Source of the DNA: an uncultured Lachnospiraceae bacterium
Lineage (GTDB): Bacteria; Bacillota; Clostridia; Lachnospirales; Lachnospiraceae
DNA length: 64,000 bases
Reading direction: 5' to 3'
Assembly (NCBI GenBank): GCA_949840465.1
Contig: CATKXE010000009.1
Coordinates: 1 to 64,000, forward strand
Both the position numbers and the translations under genes were made by a program. How positions within the stretch are numbered: the first letter of the stretch is position 1; each line of letters starts with the position of its first letter. Positions 53,147 to 61,797 of this stretch are shown here, one piece after another. The notes under the pieces were generated by a model. It did no database searches. It was not told the DNA's origin and was given only the letters and a program-made list of their open reading frames with translations.

Positions 53147-56100
53147 TCAATTAAAATCTTTCTCTGTCAATATGATCCGGTCTGATCCGTCTCTGTTCTT
53201 TCCAAGCACCCGCTTCACAAGCTTTTTCGCCGAGGCTTTCTGGGAATGCTCCATGGCCTCGTCCATCACTTCTTTGACTTCTGCGATTGTGACGGCATGG
53301 TCTTCCCTCTGCAGCATGTCAATCCGGCTATACAGGGCCAGGATTCCCATCTCGTCAATCTGATATCCGTTCTCCTGGGCATACGCCTGCCCAAATGTCA
53401 CAAGCTCATCATTGATCAGGATCGGCACCTCCAGTCGGCTGGTAAACTTTCTGCGGAATTCCCTGTTGGACGTCAGAAGACGATCCAAAGGTTTTCTCTG
53501 GTCTTCCAGCACGATCAAAAGCTCTCCGGTATCTCTTTCCATTGCCTTATTCACTCTGGCAACCGTCTTCTCATTCATCTTTCCGGCTTTTTCGATGATC
53601 AGCGCCCCTCCATAGAGCTTGCTGAAAATATCACTGATTTTCTTCTTATTCAGGGAGTCGCCCGTCACAATGGCCACTTTTCCCTGGCGGATGTTGCGCT
53701 GTTTTTGGATTGCCTTTACCACGTCGACTGCAAGCACGGTCTTTCCATTGCCTTTATTTCCTATAATCAGGAGATTGCCGGTACTCGAAGTTCCCTGCCG
53801 GTTCGTGCAATTCTTATCCTGCTCCAAAACATCCACGAGCTGTTCGCTCATGCCGCGCACTGGAACAAAATAGGAAAACAGCTTTTTCTGCTCTTCCGTA
53901 AGCCCTGCACGGGTGCCGATTCCACTCTGTGTCCGAAGATCATATCTTCCATGTACAACAAATCCCGTATCTGACAGTGACAATGCATCTGAAATCTCGT
54001 CCATAGGCAATGGCGCGGTCTTTCCGGTAGCGATCAGCTTCGCGGTTTCCTTTCTGCTGAGCGGCGTTGTCTTCGAAAGGATGTCTATCTCCTCTTCCTC
54101 CTCCGGCATCTCGCGTTCGTCATACTCCTCCCCGTAGCCGTCGTTGGGACTAAATTCATCCTCCAGATTGGCCTCTACCGAAGCTGCGTCATACTCATAT
54201 TCGTCTCCGTCCGCATAGCCGTAGGCGTCTTCGTAATATTCGTCTTCTTCATCCCCGTAGTCTTCAGAATATTCGTCCTCATACTCTCCTTCGTTGCCCG
54301 GCTCATATTCTTCATCGTCATAACTGTCTGCATACTCCGATTCTGTATCTTCATACTCCTCCGAATAGCCTGATTCTTCTTCATACTCCTCTGTATACTC
54401 TTCCGCATAACCTGAGTCTTCCCCGGCATACTCTTCTGCATAGCCGTCCAAATTGGATTCTGCCTCTTCGTACCCTTCTGCATCATCCGGCTCCACATCT
54501 TCATATTCTTCAGCATAACCGGATTCTTCCTCTGCAAAACCAGTTTCTGTTTCGTCAAATTCTATCCCATTTCCAGGCTCTTCTTCCTCTTCTTGATACT
54601 CTATCTCAAATCCACGTCCGTTTCCTGCACCTTCCCTGATATCTCCATTCTCTAAGATATCCTCGTATTCCTCTGTAGCTTCTACTTCATATTCCCCGCC
54701 AAAACTGATTTCCATATTTTCATCGTATTCTTCGGATATGGATTCTTCAATCTGTATGGGCAGTCCGTCTTCGTATTCCGGATCGTCCAGAACATCATCA
54801 TAATCCTCAAACCACTCTGAGGACTCGTCTACACGGAGCTGCTTTGCAATCTCTCCCATATTCTCCGGCTGTCCGTCCGAAATCGGTTCTTCTGCTTTTC
54901 TGTCTGCCGGCTTTACTTCCCCAGGCTCTTCTTCCGAAACCACTCCTTCTATTTCATCAATCAATTTCTGGATATCCGGCGAAAGGATCGGTTTTGTTTC
55001 CTGTGTTTTTTCCGCCGAAGCGGTTCTGCCCTTCTCTGTCCTGCGTACTCGTGATTCCACCGCTTCTTCTGCCTCCAACTCCAAAGAATCCATCATATCA
55101 TGCCCCGTCCCACTGTCGGAAATTTCCAGCGGTTCCTCCTCCAGTGTATCCATACCAGCCATAATATCCAAAAGACTCATCTGCCCCTCAATCTGATTCT
55201 TATGCTCCTCGGCAAAAGACTTTGAAGGTTTCACATTCCGATTCTGGCCGGCATGTTCCGTCTCATCCGGCTCTGCCGGCGATTCCTCGATATCTTCATA
55301 GGGTTCTGCAATCTCATCCCCGGCTTCCGTATCTTCCTCATACGATTCTACAGGGGTATCTCCGGATTCCCCATCTGGCTCTTCAGGAATTCCCCCGCTC
55401 TCCTCATCTGGCTCTGCGGAAAGTTCTTCTACTTCCTCATACGGCTCTGTGGTTATATCTTCTGTATCTTCTTCTACTTCTTCATATGTCTCTGCGGTTA
55501 CCTCTTCGGCATCTTCTTCCAACTCCTCAATGCTTCCCTCTTCGGCATCCAGCTCTGCGATGGCCTCCCGTGCCTCTGCATCCAATTCCCGCATCAACTG
55601 CTGTGCGGCCGCATACTGCTCATCGATTGGACCCCCGTTTTCCCCATACCGGCCCCCTATTGCTTCTCCGGCCTCCGCATATAACTCTTCCAATGTCTTT
55701 TCTGACCGCAGCGCCTCTTCCTTCGGCTTTTGAACAATTCCTTTCTCTTCCTGTAATTCCAGACGGATGGGCTCCATAATCGTGGTGGCGGCGTCCAGAG
55801 TCGATTTATGTTCCTCTTCTTCCTCCGGCCCCGGGATCAACTCTTCCAGATCCGGATCCACCTTGAGCTCCCGGAGTCCCTTTTGATGGGACAGCTCATC
55901 GACCAGATTCAGATCTACCACAGCTTCTATCTCTTCAATGGCATCTTTCAGTTTATCTTCATCAAATGTGACATCCGTACTGACCGGATCACTGGAAGAA
56001 TCCTGCACTTTATCCTCTTCTTCCATTCCCAGATGCAGCAGGCTTTTGAGGGCTTCATCTAATTTCATGGTGTTGCCGATCTTCCTGCCCTTTGCGTCAA

Positions 56101-56869
56101 TCATTCTGGATTCGGGAATAATCCTTTCCGGTTCTGACTCTGCGCTTTCCTCTGTCTCTCCCGAAGCTTCTTCTACACTGTCTTTGGTTGCGGCTGCTGC
56201 TTTCTCTTCCTGATATTCCACTACATTGGGCATCTCCACCGTCTCATTCGACAGGCCTTCAAACCGGCGATCATACTTTTCCTGTTGGGAAGGCGTCAGA
56301 GGCTTATATTTCATCTTAAGCTCCATCGCCTGATAGACATATTTTCCTTCATTAAACCACAGGATCAAATCATCGCATTCTTCCAGGCACTTAGCCGTCA
56401 GCCCGGCTTCCTGATAAAGCTTTGCCAGTTCATATGCCCATTCTTCTATATACTCTCCCTTTTTAAATGCTTCTAATGCCTCTATCTGCTGGTCGAGCGG
56501 AGCCCTCTGCGCGCGCAGGATCTGATAACGGAGTATGTACTTATTGGGGTCGTTCGGCGCAATCTGCTGAAAATCATCGTAATAATCAATCGCCTCATCC
56601 ACATTCTTTGTCTTCAATGCCAGTGTACAAAGCCGGTAGATAATCTTCCGGCTCCCTTCTGCACGATGATAAGCAATATTGAGAACCTCATAGCTTTTCT
56701 GATAATCTCCGTTTTTTTCATAAATATCACTGACATCTGTCAGCATTCTTGAATTGCGCACCCGTTTCCAGTCAATACTGTCTGCAATCTCCGCAGCCTT
56801 ACTAAATGCACCGTCCCCCATAAGTTCAAGCATCTGTTCTGTCTTCTGCTTATACTCATACTTGTCCAC
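53147..56869 (-). CDS. TPR protein with long acidic Tyr/Glu-rich region and C-terminal ATPase domain
   Basis: A 1240-residue three-part protein. Residues 1-215 are TPR-like helical repeats (DIYEKNGDYQKSYEVLNIAY, AYELAKLYQEAG). Residues about 220-920 are very acidic and probably disordered; about 760-910 is a run of Tyr-Glu-Glu-type repeats such as SGYAEEYTEEYEEESGY. From about residue 930 a P-loop domain follows, with Walker A GNKGNGKT (1037-1044), ALIIEKAGKM, VLEDQR and FRRKF, recalling the CbxX/SpoVK AAA group. Two promoters precede it. A scaffold function on membrane or nucleoprotein complexes is possible, but I do not recognise a named family for the whole. Confidence 0.8.
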   Translation of the reverse strand: MDKYEYKQKTEQMLELMGDGAFSKAAEIADSIDWKRVRNSRMLTDVSDIYEKNGDYQKSYEVLNIAYHRAEGSRKIIYRLCTLALKTKNVDEAIDYYDDFQQIAPNDPNKYILRYQILRAQRAPLDQQIEALEAFKKGEYIEEWAYELAKLYQEAGLTAKCLEECDDLILWFNEGKYVYQAMELKMKYKPLTPSQQEKYDRRFEGLSNETVEMPNVVEYQEEKAAAATKDSVEEASGETEESAESEPERIIPESRMIDAKGRKIGNTMKLDEALKSLLHLGMEEEDKVQDSSSDPVSTDVTFDEDKLKDAIEEIEAVVDLNLVDELSHQKGLRELKVDPDLEELIPGPEEEEEHKSTLDAATTIMEPIRLELQEEKGIVQKPKEEALRSEKTLEELYAEAGEAIGGRYGENGGPIDEQYAAAQQLMRELDAEAREAIAELDAEEGSIEELEEDAEEVTAETYEEVEEDTEDITTEPYEEVEELSAEPDEESGGIPEEPDGESGDTPVESYEEDTEAGDEIAEPYEDIEESPAEPDETEHAGQNRNVKPSKSFAEEHKNQIEGQMSLLDIMAGMDTLEEEPLEISDSGTGHDMMDSLELEAEEAVESRVRRTEKGRTASAEKTQETKPILSPDIQKLIDEIEGVVSEEEPGEVKPADRKAEEPISDGQPENMGEIAKQLRVDESSEWFEDYDDVLDDPEYEDGLPIQIEESISEEYDENMEISFGGEYEVEATEEYEDILENGDIREGAGNGRGFEIEYQEEEEEPGNGIEFDETETGFAEEESGYAEEYEDVEPDDAEGYEEAESNLDGYAEEYAGEDSGYAEEYTEEYEEESGYSEEYEDTESEYADSYDDEEYEPGNEGEYEDEYSEDYGDEEDEYYEDAYGYADGDEYEYDAASVEANLEDEFSPNDGYGEEYDEREMPEEEEEIDILSKTTPLSRKETAKLIATGKTAPLPMDEISDALSLSDTGFVVHGRYDLRTQSGIGTRAGLTEEQKKLFSYFVPVRGMSEQLVDVLEQDKNCTNRQGTSSTGNLLIIGNKGNGKTVLAVDVVKAIQKQRNIRQGKVAIVTGDSLNKKKISDIFSKLYGGALIIEKAGKMNEKTVARVNKAMERDTGELLIVLEDQRKPLDRLLTSNREFRRKFTSRLEVPILINDELVTFGQAYAQENGYQIDEMGILALYSRIDMLQREDHAVTIAEVKEVMDEAMEHSQKASAKKLVKRVLGKNRDGSDRIILTEKDFN

Positions 56870-57003
56870 TGCTGTTCACCTCATTATCCTTATTTTCATG
56901 CCGTACTCTTTACTGTACATTTCTTCCAAATGCCCACTCTCCATTGGGCGCAATTCATCCCTATCCGGCATCCAGCTCTGGAAAGCCTGATAGTTGTCAT
57001 AAA

Positions 57004-57033
57004 TTCATACGCAAATTGTAATCATTCTGTCAA
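57004..57033 (-). promoter_or_regulatory. Promoter P2 of the TPR/ATPase gene
   Basis: TTGACA (57028-57033), 18 bases, TATGAA (57004-57009) on the minus strand, 134 bases before the ATG. Confidence 0.65.
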
Positions 57034-57034
57034 T

Positions 57035-57063
57035 AGTTTACCATAACTATTCTAAATTGTCAA
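57035..57063 (-). promoter_or_regulatory. Promoter P1 of the TPR/ATPase gene
   Basis: TTGACA (57058-57063), 17 bases, TAAACT (57035-57040) on the minus strand. The -35 box directly adjoins the upstream terminator's T-run. Confidence 0.65.
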
Positions 57064-57100
57064 AAAAATGCATCCTCAAATCTACTTGAAGATGCATTTT
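57062..57100 (-). terminator. Intrinsic terminator closing the metG-side transcription
   Basis: AAAATGCATC/GATGCATTTT (57065-57074 with 57091-57100) with an inner TCAA/TTGA, followed on the minus strand by a T7 run. The opposite strand is also T-rich, so it may work both ways. Confidence 0.78.
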
Positions 57101-57388
57101 ACTTTTATTTTATTTTAAATTTTATTTTAAAATCGGAGGAATCTCTCAATCCCACCCCTGTAAGGCTCTTACTCTTATATCAATCGTATAAACAGGCCGC
57201 TGAAAACTACGATGAAGCTTCTACATAAGGCATACGATTTAAAATACCCTTCCCTCAATGTTTCTTCGCTCCGAACACTTAGCAATATCTTCCCGCGCTT
57301 AGTGCAAAAGCACATCAAAATCCATGTTGAGATCTTTTCGAACCTGATATTCTGATGCTTCCTTATACATCTTGGAAAATCCTGTTTA
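57101..57388. other. Gene-free stretch
   Basis: No convincing coding frame, RNA gene or repeat is seen here. Short minus-strand frames with many stops (for example one ending DFDVLLH) may be remains of the gene described at 57389-57599. Confidence 0.4.
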
Positions 57389-57599
57389 TCAAGTGGTACT
57401 GATATTCAATATGTCTGCAGATGTTGAGTTTCTTAAATCTAATCCGGCAACTTCTCTTCCGCTCTCCGACTGTTTTATCCCTTTCACTCTTATTGTGCCG
57501 GCTCTTTTATCTGAAATAAGTAAAGGCCTCTTCTCCACAGGGATGTCCGCCTGCCGTACCACCAACATATTGAATTGAAAGAATCTCTGTCATGTCCAT
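57389..57599 (-). pseudogene. Possible frameshifted small gene
   Basis: Two overlapping short minus-strand frames lie behind a consensus promoter. The first (57507-57599) starts MDMTEILSIQ after a perfect AGGAGG nine bases upstream but stops after 30 residues. The second (57389-57568, 59 residues) continues in the +1-related frame, with protein-like composition ending LDLRNSTSADILNISTT. Joined by one frameshift near 57570 they would make a ~70-residue protein. I do not recognise it; a decayed gene or a genuine small protein are both possible. Confidence 0.4.
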
Positions 57600-57734
57600 G
57601 GGCCTTTACCTCCTTTTCTGATATTCCACCTCTTTACCGAAACAAATTCCAGTAGAAATTACTTGTAATCCTGCCGGATATAGCTCCTGTATAAGATATC
57701 TTATCTAATTTCTAATCTCTTTTGGATTGAATTT

Positions 57735-57763
57735 ATAATAGCATATGAGCCTTTATTTGTCAA
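57735..57763 (-). promoter_or_regulatory. Consensus promoter of the small-gene region
   Basis: TTGACA (57758-57763), exactly 17 bases, TATTAT (57735-57740) on the minus strand. A 14-bp palindrome ATAAGATATCTTAT (57691-57704) lies in the following leader and could be an operator. Confidence 0.75.
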
Positions 57764-57985
57764 CGCATTTTTTTAAATTTTTTCTAATAGATTCATAATT
57801 GTCTATTTTGTATATATTTTTCAGACAATTAAGCCATATCTCAGTTTCAGCAAACAGAATTTTTTCTGTATGAAAAGGAAATCTCCGCACACAACACCCA
57901 TTTCCGTACCACAGGAGACAGACGATGCAGGGAACATATTTTTTCGGGCAACGATCTGTTTTTTCCTTTCCGACAGCATAGGAAA

Positions 57986-59944
57986 TCAGCGGATCTCCGC
58001 ACCGGCAGGCATCTCTTTTTCCGGTACCACGAGGGAAAGATTCCCCGCGGCATCCTCTGCGCAGAGCAACATGCCCTCAGAGAGGACTCCTGCCAGCTTT
58101 GCAGGTTTGAGATTCACCAGCGCCATCACCTTTTTACCCACCATCTCTTCCGGAGTGTAATATGCTTTGATGCCTGATACAATCTGTTTTACCTGGCTTC
58201 CGATCTTCACCTTTGAACAAAGAAGCTTTCTGGATTTTTTCACCTCTTCGCAGGCAATGATTTCCCCCACCTGAAACTGCATGGCGCCAAACTGGTCAAA
58301 CGTAATCTCCGGCTTTGCCTCAATATCAACCACAGCCTCCTTATCTGATGTTTCCTGTCGGGACTCTGCTTTTTGAGACGTCTCTGTCTGGCCATGGCCG
58401 CCCGCTGCTCCCTCTACCGGCGGGTGGAGTTCTTCCACCTTCTTCATGACTTCTTTCAGATCCAGTCTCTGGAAGAGGATTTCCGGTTTGTCTGTCACGT
58501 GTCCGCCGTTCAGCTGAGCCAGAATCTTTTGGCTGGTAGACGGCATAAATGCTTCCAGGAGCCTTCCGCCTTCGGAAATTCCCTGTATCAGATTCCAAAG
58601 CACGGTTTCCAGACGGTCTTTTTTCTCTTCGTCCTTTGCCAAAATCCAGGGCATGGTCTCGTCAATGTATTTGTTGCAGCGTTTAAACAGATTAAAGATC
58701 TCGGTTATGGCATCCGCCACACGCAGCTTTTCCATTTTCTCGTCCACGGCTTTTCCTGTATTCTCCATGACTGATTTCAAGTCCGCGTCTACCGTTTCAG
58801 CGGCTCCCTTGTCTGTCACCGCGCCGCCAAAATACTTATTGGTCATGGAAACGGTGCGGTTCACCAGATTGCCCAGTGTATTTGCCAGATCGGAATTTAA
58901 GCGCTCCACCATCAGCTCCCATGTGATGACGCCGTCATTTTCAAAAGGCATCTCATGAAGCACAAAATAACGGACCGCATCTACGCCGAAGAAATCCACC
59001 AGTTCATCCGCATAAAGCACATTGCCTCTGGATTTACTCATCTTGCCGTCCCCCTGAAGCAGCCACGGATGCCCGAAAATCTGCTTTGGCAGCGGAAGAT
59101 CCAACGCCATGAGGAAGATCGGCCAGTAAATGGTATGGAAACGGATGATATCTTTCCCGATCAGATGCAGATCCGCAGGCCAGTCCTTATGGAACTGCTC
59201 CGTACTCTCCCCGTCACATTCATATCCAATCCCCGTAATGTAATTGGACAGCGCATCCAGCCATACATACACCACATGCCCTGGATCAAAATCCACCGGG
59301 ATTCCCCATTTGAAGGACGTTCTGGACACACACAGATCCTGCAGGCCCGGAAGGAGGAAATTATTCATCATCTCATTTTTCCGGGAAACAGGCTGTATAA
59401 ATTCAGGATGCGCATGAATATGCTCAATGAGCCTGTCGGCATATTTGCTCATTTTGAAGAAATACGCTTCCTCTTTCGCCGGCTGCACCTCGCGCCCACA
59501 GTCGGGGCATTTTCCGTCCACAAGCTGGGACTCCGTAAAGAACGACTCACAGGGCGTACAGTACATGCCTTCATAATATCCTTTGTAGATGTCACCCTTA
59601 TCGTACATCTTTTTGAAAATCTTCTGCACCTGTTTCTCATGATCAGCATCGGTGGTGCGGATAAACTTGTCATAGGACGTATCCATCAAATCCCAAATCC
59701 TTTGGATTTCCGTTGATACATTGTCTACGAACTCCTTTGGAGTAAGACCCTGCTCTTTGGCTTTCAGCTCAATCTTCTGCCCATGCTCATCGGTTCCGGT
59801 CTGGAAAAACACATCATATCCCCGGCTCCTTTTATAGCGCGCTATGGCGTCTGCCAGAATAATCTCATATGTGTTCCCGATATGCGGTTTGCCGGATGTA
59901 TAGGCAATCGCAGTTGTGATGTAATACTTTGGTTTCTCTGACAT
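57986..59944 (-). CDS. metG: Methionyl-tRNA synthetase
   Basis: A 652-residue class I aminoacyl-tRNA synthetase that charges tRNA-Met. The HIGH-type motif is HIGNTYE, the KMSKS motif is KMSKSRG, and the connective domain has the zinc-knuckle pairs CTPC and CPDC. A helical anticodon-binding domain follows. The C-terminal ~110 residues form an EMAP/Trbp-like tRNA-binding domain (FGAMQFQVGEIIACEEV), joined by an Ala/Gln/Glu-rich linker. It follows the GH2 gene by 36 bases on the same strand. Confidence 0.97.
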   Translation of the reverse strand: MSEKPKYYITTAIAYTSGKPHIGNTYEIILADAIARYKRSRGYDVFFQTGTDEHGQKIELKAKEQGLTPKEFVDNVSTEIQRIWDLMDTSYDKFIRTTDADHEKQVQKIFKKMYDKGDIYKGYYEGMYCTPCESFFTESQLVDGKCPDCGREVQPAKEEAYFFKMSKYADRLIEHIHAHPEFIQPVSRKNEMMNNFLLPGLQDLCVSRTSFKWGIPVDFDPGHVVYVWLDALSNYITGIGYECDGESTEQFHKDWPADLHLIGKDIIRFHTIYWPIFLMALDLPLPKQIFGHPWLLQGDGKMSKSRGNVLYADELVDFFGVDAVRYFVLHEMPFENDGVITWELMVERLNSDLANTLGNLVNRTVSMTNKYFGGAVTDKGAAETVDADLKSVMENTGKAVDEKMEKLRVADAITEIFNLFKRCNKYIDETMPWILAKDEEKKDRLETVLWNLIQGISEGGRLLEAFMPSTSQKILAQLNGGHVTDKPEILFQRLDLKEVMKKVEELHPPVEGAAGGHGQTETSQKAESRQETSDKEAVVDIEAKPEITFDQFGAMQFQVGEIIACEEVKKSRKLLCSKVKIGSQVKQIVSGIKAYYTPEEMVGKKVMALVNLKPAKLAGVLSEGMLLCAEDAAGNLSLVVPEKEMPAGAEIR

Positions 59945-59980
59945 TTTTTCTCTCCCTTTCTATCTTAAAAACTTGAAATG

Positions 59981-61768
59981 TCAAGGCTCAATCTTACGCA
60001 CTTCCCGGTCATAGGTAAAAATCCCGTTGACTTCCTCTTCCACATCGCTAAGCTGTGTATAGACGCTGGCGCACAGTCCGTTTGGAATCTGCTCCTTCAC
60101 TTTCTGCATCTGCTTTTTATAGGCCGCATTCAGGCTCTCCTTCGTCTCATGCGTCCCATATCCATACAGCTTATCACAGGCGCTGTGTTCCTCCATCCGC
60201 AGCGAATAGCCTCCAAATTCCGATAATACGGTCGCCCGCTTCTTTTCGGGCGTAACGGCCAGCTTAAAAAAATAATTATGCATACTCTGCATATCTCCGC
60301 CCTTCTGGTCAAACCAGCCGCTTGCCTGGTCAATCAGGCGGGTAGGATCACATTCCCGTGCAATCCTTGTCATGTCTTCTGTCTGGAACTGCCCCCAGCC
60401 TTCATTAAAGATCACCCATACTGCAATGCTCGGATGGCCTTTTAAATGCCGGATAGTCTCTTTCATCTCCCGGACAAATTCCAGCCGCCCTTCTTTATGG
60501 GTACGGGAGAGCAGACGGGTATATACATCCGCCATCTTCCATTTCCGCCATGAAATCAGCGTAGCTGCGTAGGTCACAAACCAATGCCTGTAGTAGGTTC
60601 CTCCGTTGACCATATCCTGCCACACGACCATACCCAGACGGTCACAGTGATAGTACCACCTCTGAGGCTCAATCTTAATGTGCTTGCGGATCATATTGAA
60701 CCCAATCTTTTTCATTTCCTGAATATCAAAAATCATTGCTTCATCCGAGGGTGCAGTGTACAGCCCGTCCGGCCAGTATCCCTGGTCAAGCACCCCGTTC
60801 TGAAACTGTACCCGCCCGTTCAGGCGGATACGTGGAATCCCCTGTTCGTCGTTCTCTATGGTAAAGGAGCGCAGGGCAAAATAACTTTCCGCCATATCCT
60901 CTCCCATAGCCACAGTAAATTTATACAGCCATGGTTCTTCTACTGTCCATGGCCGTATTACCGGAATCGGGATCTCGATATACCGGCCCGACAAGCCGGA
61001 AACTTCTGACAGCGTCTCTTCCGGCTGTACGCCCTCCCCGTCAGCCTGATGGACATGGGAAGGCGCCTTAAGCCGGATTTTCACCGGAAGCTCCTCATCT
61101 GACCGTACAAAAATCCGTACCAGCCCTTTCTCCAAATCCGGCTCTGTCCGTAGTTCTTTTATAAAATGCTTCGGTACGTATTCCATCCACACAGTCTGCC
61201 AGATGCCGCTCTGTGCGGTATAAAACATCCCGCCTTTTTTTAATTTCTGCTTTCCTTTTGCATGATAGGATGTGTCGCTTAAATCTTTCACCGCGACTAT
61301 AATTTCATTTTCCGTCTGCCGTTCCTGTACAGAACGCTCCCTGAATTCCCCATCTTTCTCCGCCCACTGCACATACTCGGTGATATCTGCGTAGAACGGA
61401 AGATATCCTCCCGCATGCCTGGCCGCCTCTTTTCCGTTTACATACACCCTGCATGCCTGATCCACCGCCCCGAAGTGCAGCAGCAGATGCCGTCCTTTTA
61501 ACTCTATGGTGGGAAGCTTTAGCCGATACCATAGATACTCGTCCGGCCAAAGCTGTCTTCCCACCCCGGAAAGCGCGCTTTCCGGGGAAAACGGCACCAA
61601 AATCTTTCCATCATATTCCACAGGCCTGCGAAAAGTCTTTGTGATCGCATAATCCCAATATCCATTTAGATTCACATAACTGTCCCTCTTCAAAAGCGGA
61701 CGCGGATATTCCTGAAGAACACGGCTGCTGTCGAGTTCTTTTCCCCAGCGTGTATATAACTGCTTCAT
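59981..61768 (-). CDS. Glycoside hydrolase family 2 (beta-galactosidase/glucuronidase-like)
   Basis: A 595-residue cytoplasmic glycosidase with the GH2 layout: N-terminal sugar-binding jelly roll, immunoglobulin-like domain, and a TIM barrel. The acid/base is the Glu of IFNEGWGQ and the nucleophile the Glu of LSEFGGY. There is no signal peptide. ATG 61768 is preferred to 61804 because AAGGGGA precedes it. The aglycone and sugar specificity cannot be told; some members with WGQF-type sites act on beta-galactosides or other hexosides. It is paired with the GH13 gene 29 bases upstream. Confidence 0.9.
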   Translation of the reverse strand: MKQLYTRWGKELDSSRVLQEYPRPLLKRDSYVNLNGYWDYAITKTFRRPVEYDGKILVPFSPESALSGVGRQLWPDEYLWYRLKLPTIELKGRHLLLHFGAVDQACRVYVNGKEAARHAGGYLPFYADITEYVQWAEKDGEFRERSVQERQTENEIIVAVKDLSDTSYHAKGKQKLKKGGMFYTAQSGIWQTVWMEYVPKHFIKELRTEPDLEKGLVRIFVRSDEELPVKIRLKAPSHVHQADGEGVQPEETLSEVSGLSGRYIEIPIPVIRPWTVEEPWLYKFTVAMGEDMAESYFALRSFTIENDEQGIPRIRLNGRVQFQNGVLDQGYWPDGLYTAPSDEAMIFDIQEMKKIGFNMIRKHIKIEPQRWYYHCDRLGMVVWQDMVNGGTYYRHWFVTYAATLISWRKWKMADVYTRLLSRTHKEGRLEFVREMKETIRHLKGHPSIAVWVIFNEGWGQFQTEDMTRIARECDPTRLIDQASGWFDQKGGDMQSMHNYFFKLAVTPEKKRATVLSEFGGYSLRMEEHSACDKLYGYGTHETKESLNAAYKKQMQKVKEQIPNGLCASVYTQLSDVEEEVNGIFTYDREVRKIEP

Positions 61769-61797
61769 AGCTTTCCCCTTTTTTCGCAAACCCAATT

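Noticed and set aside
53913..55779. Long plus-strand frames opposite the acidic TPR/ATPase gene
   Set aside because: They are complements of GAA/GAG-rich repeats (Ser/Phe/Leu-rich) without ribosome sites.
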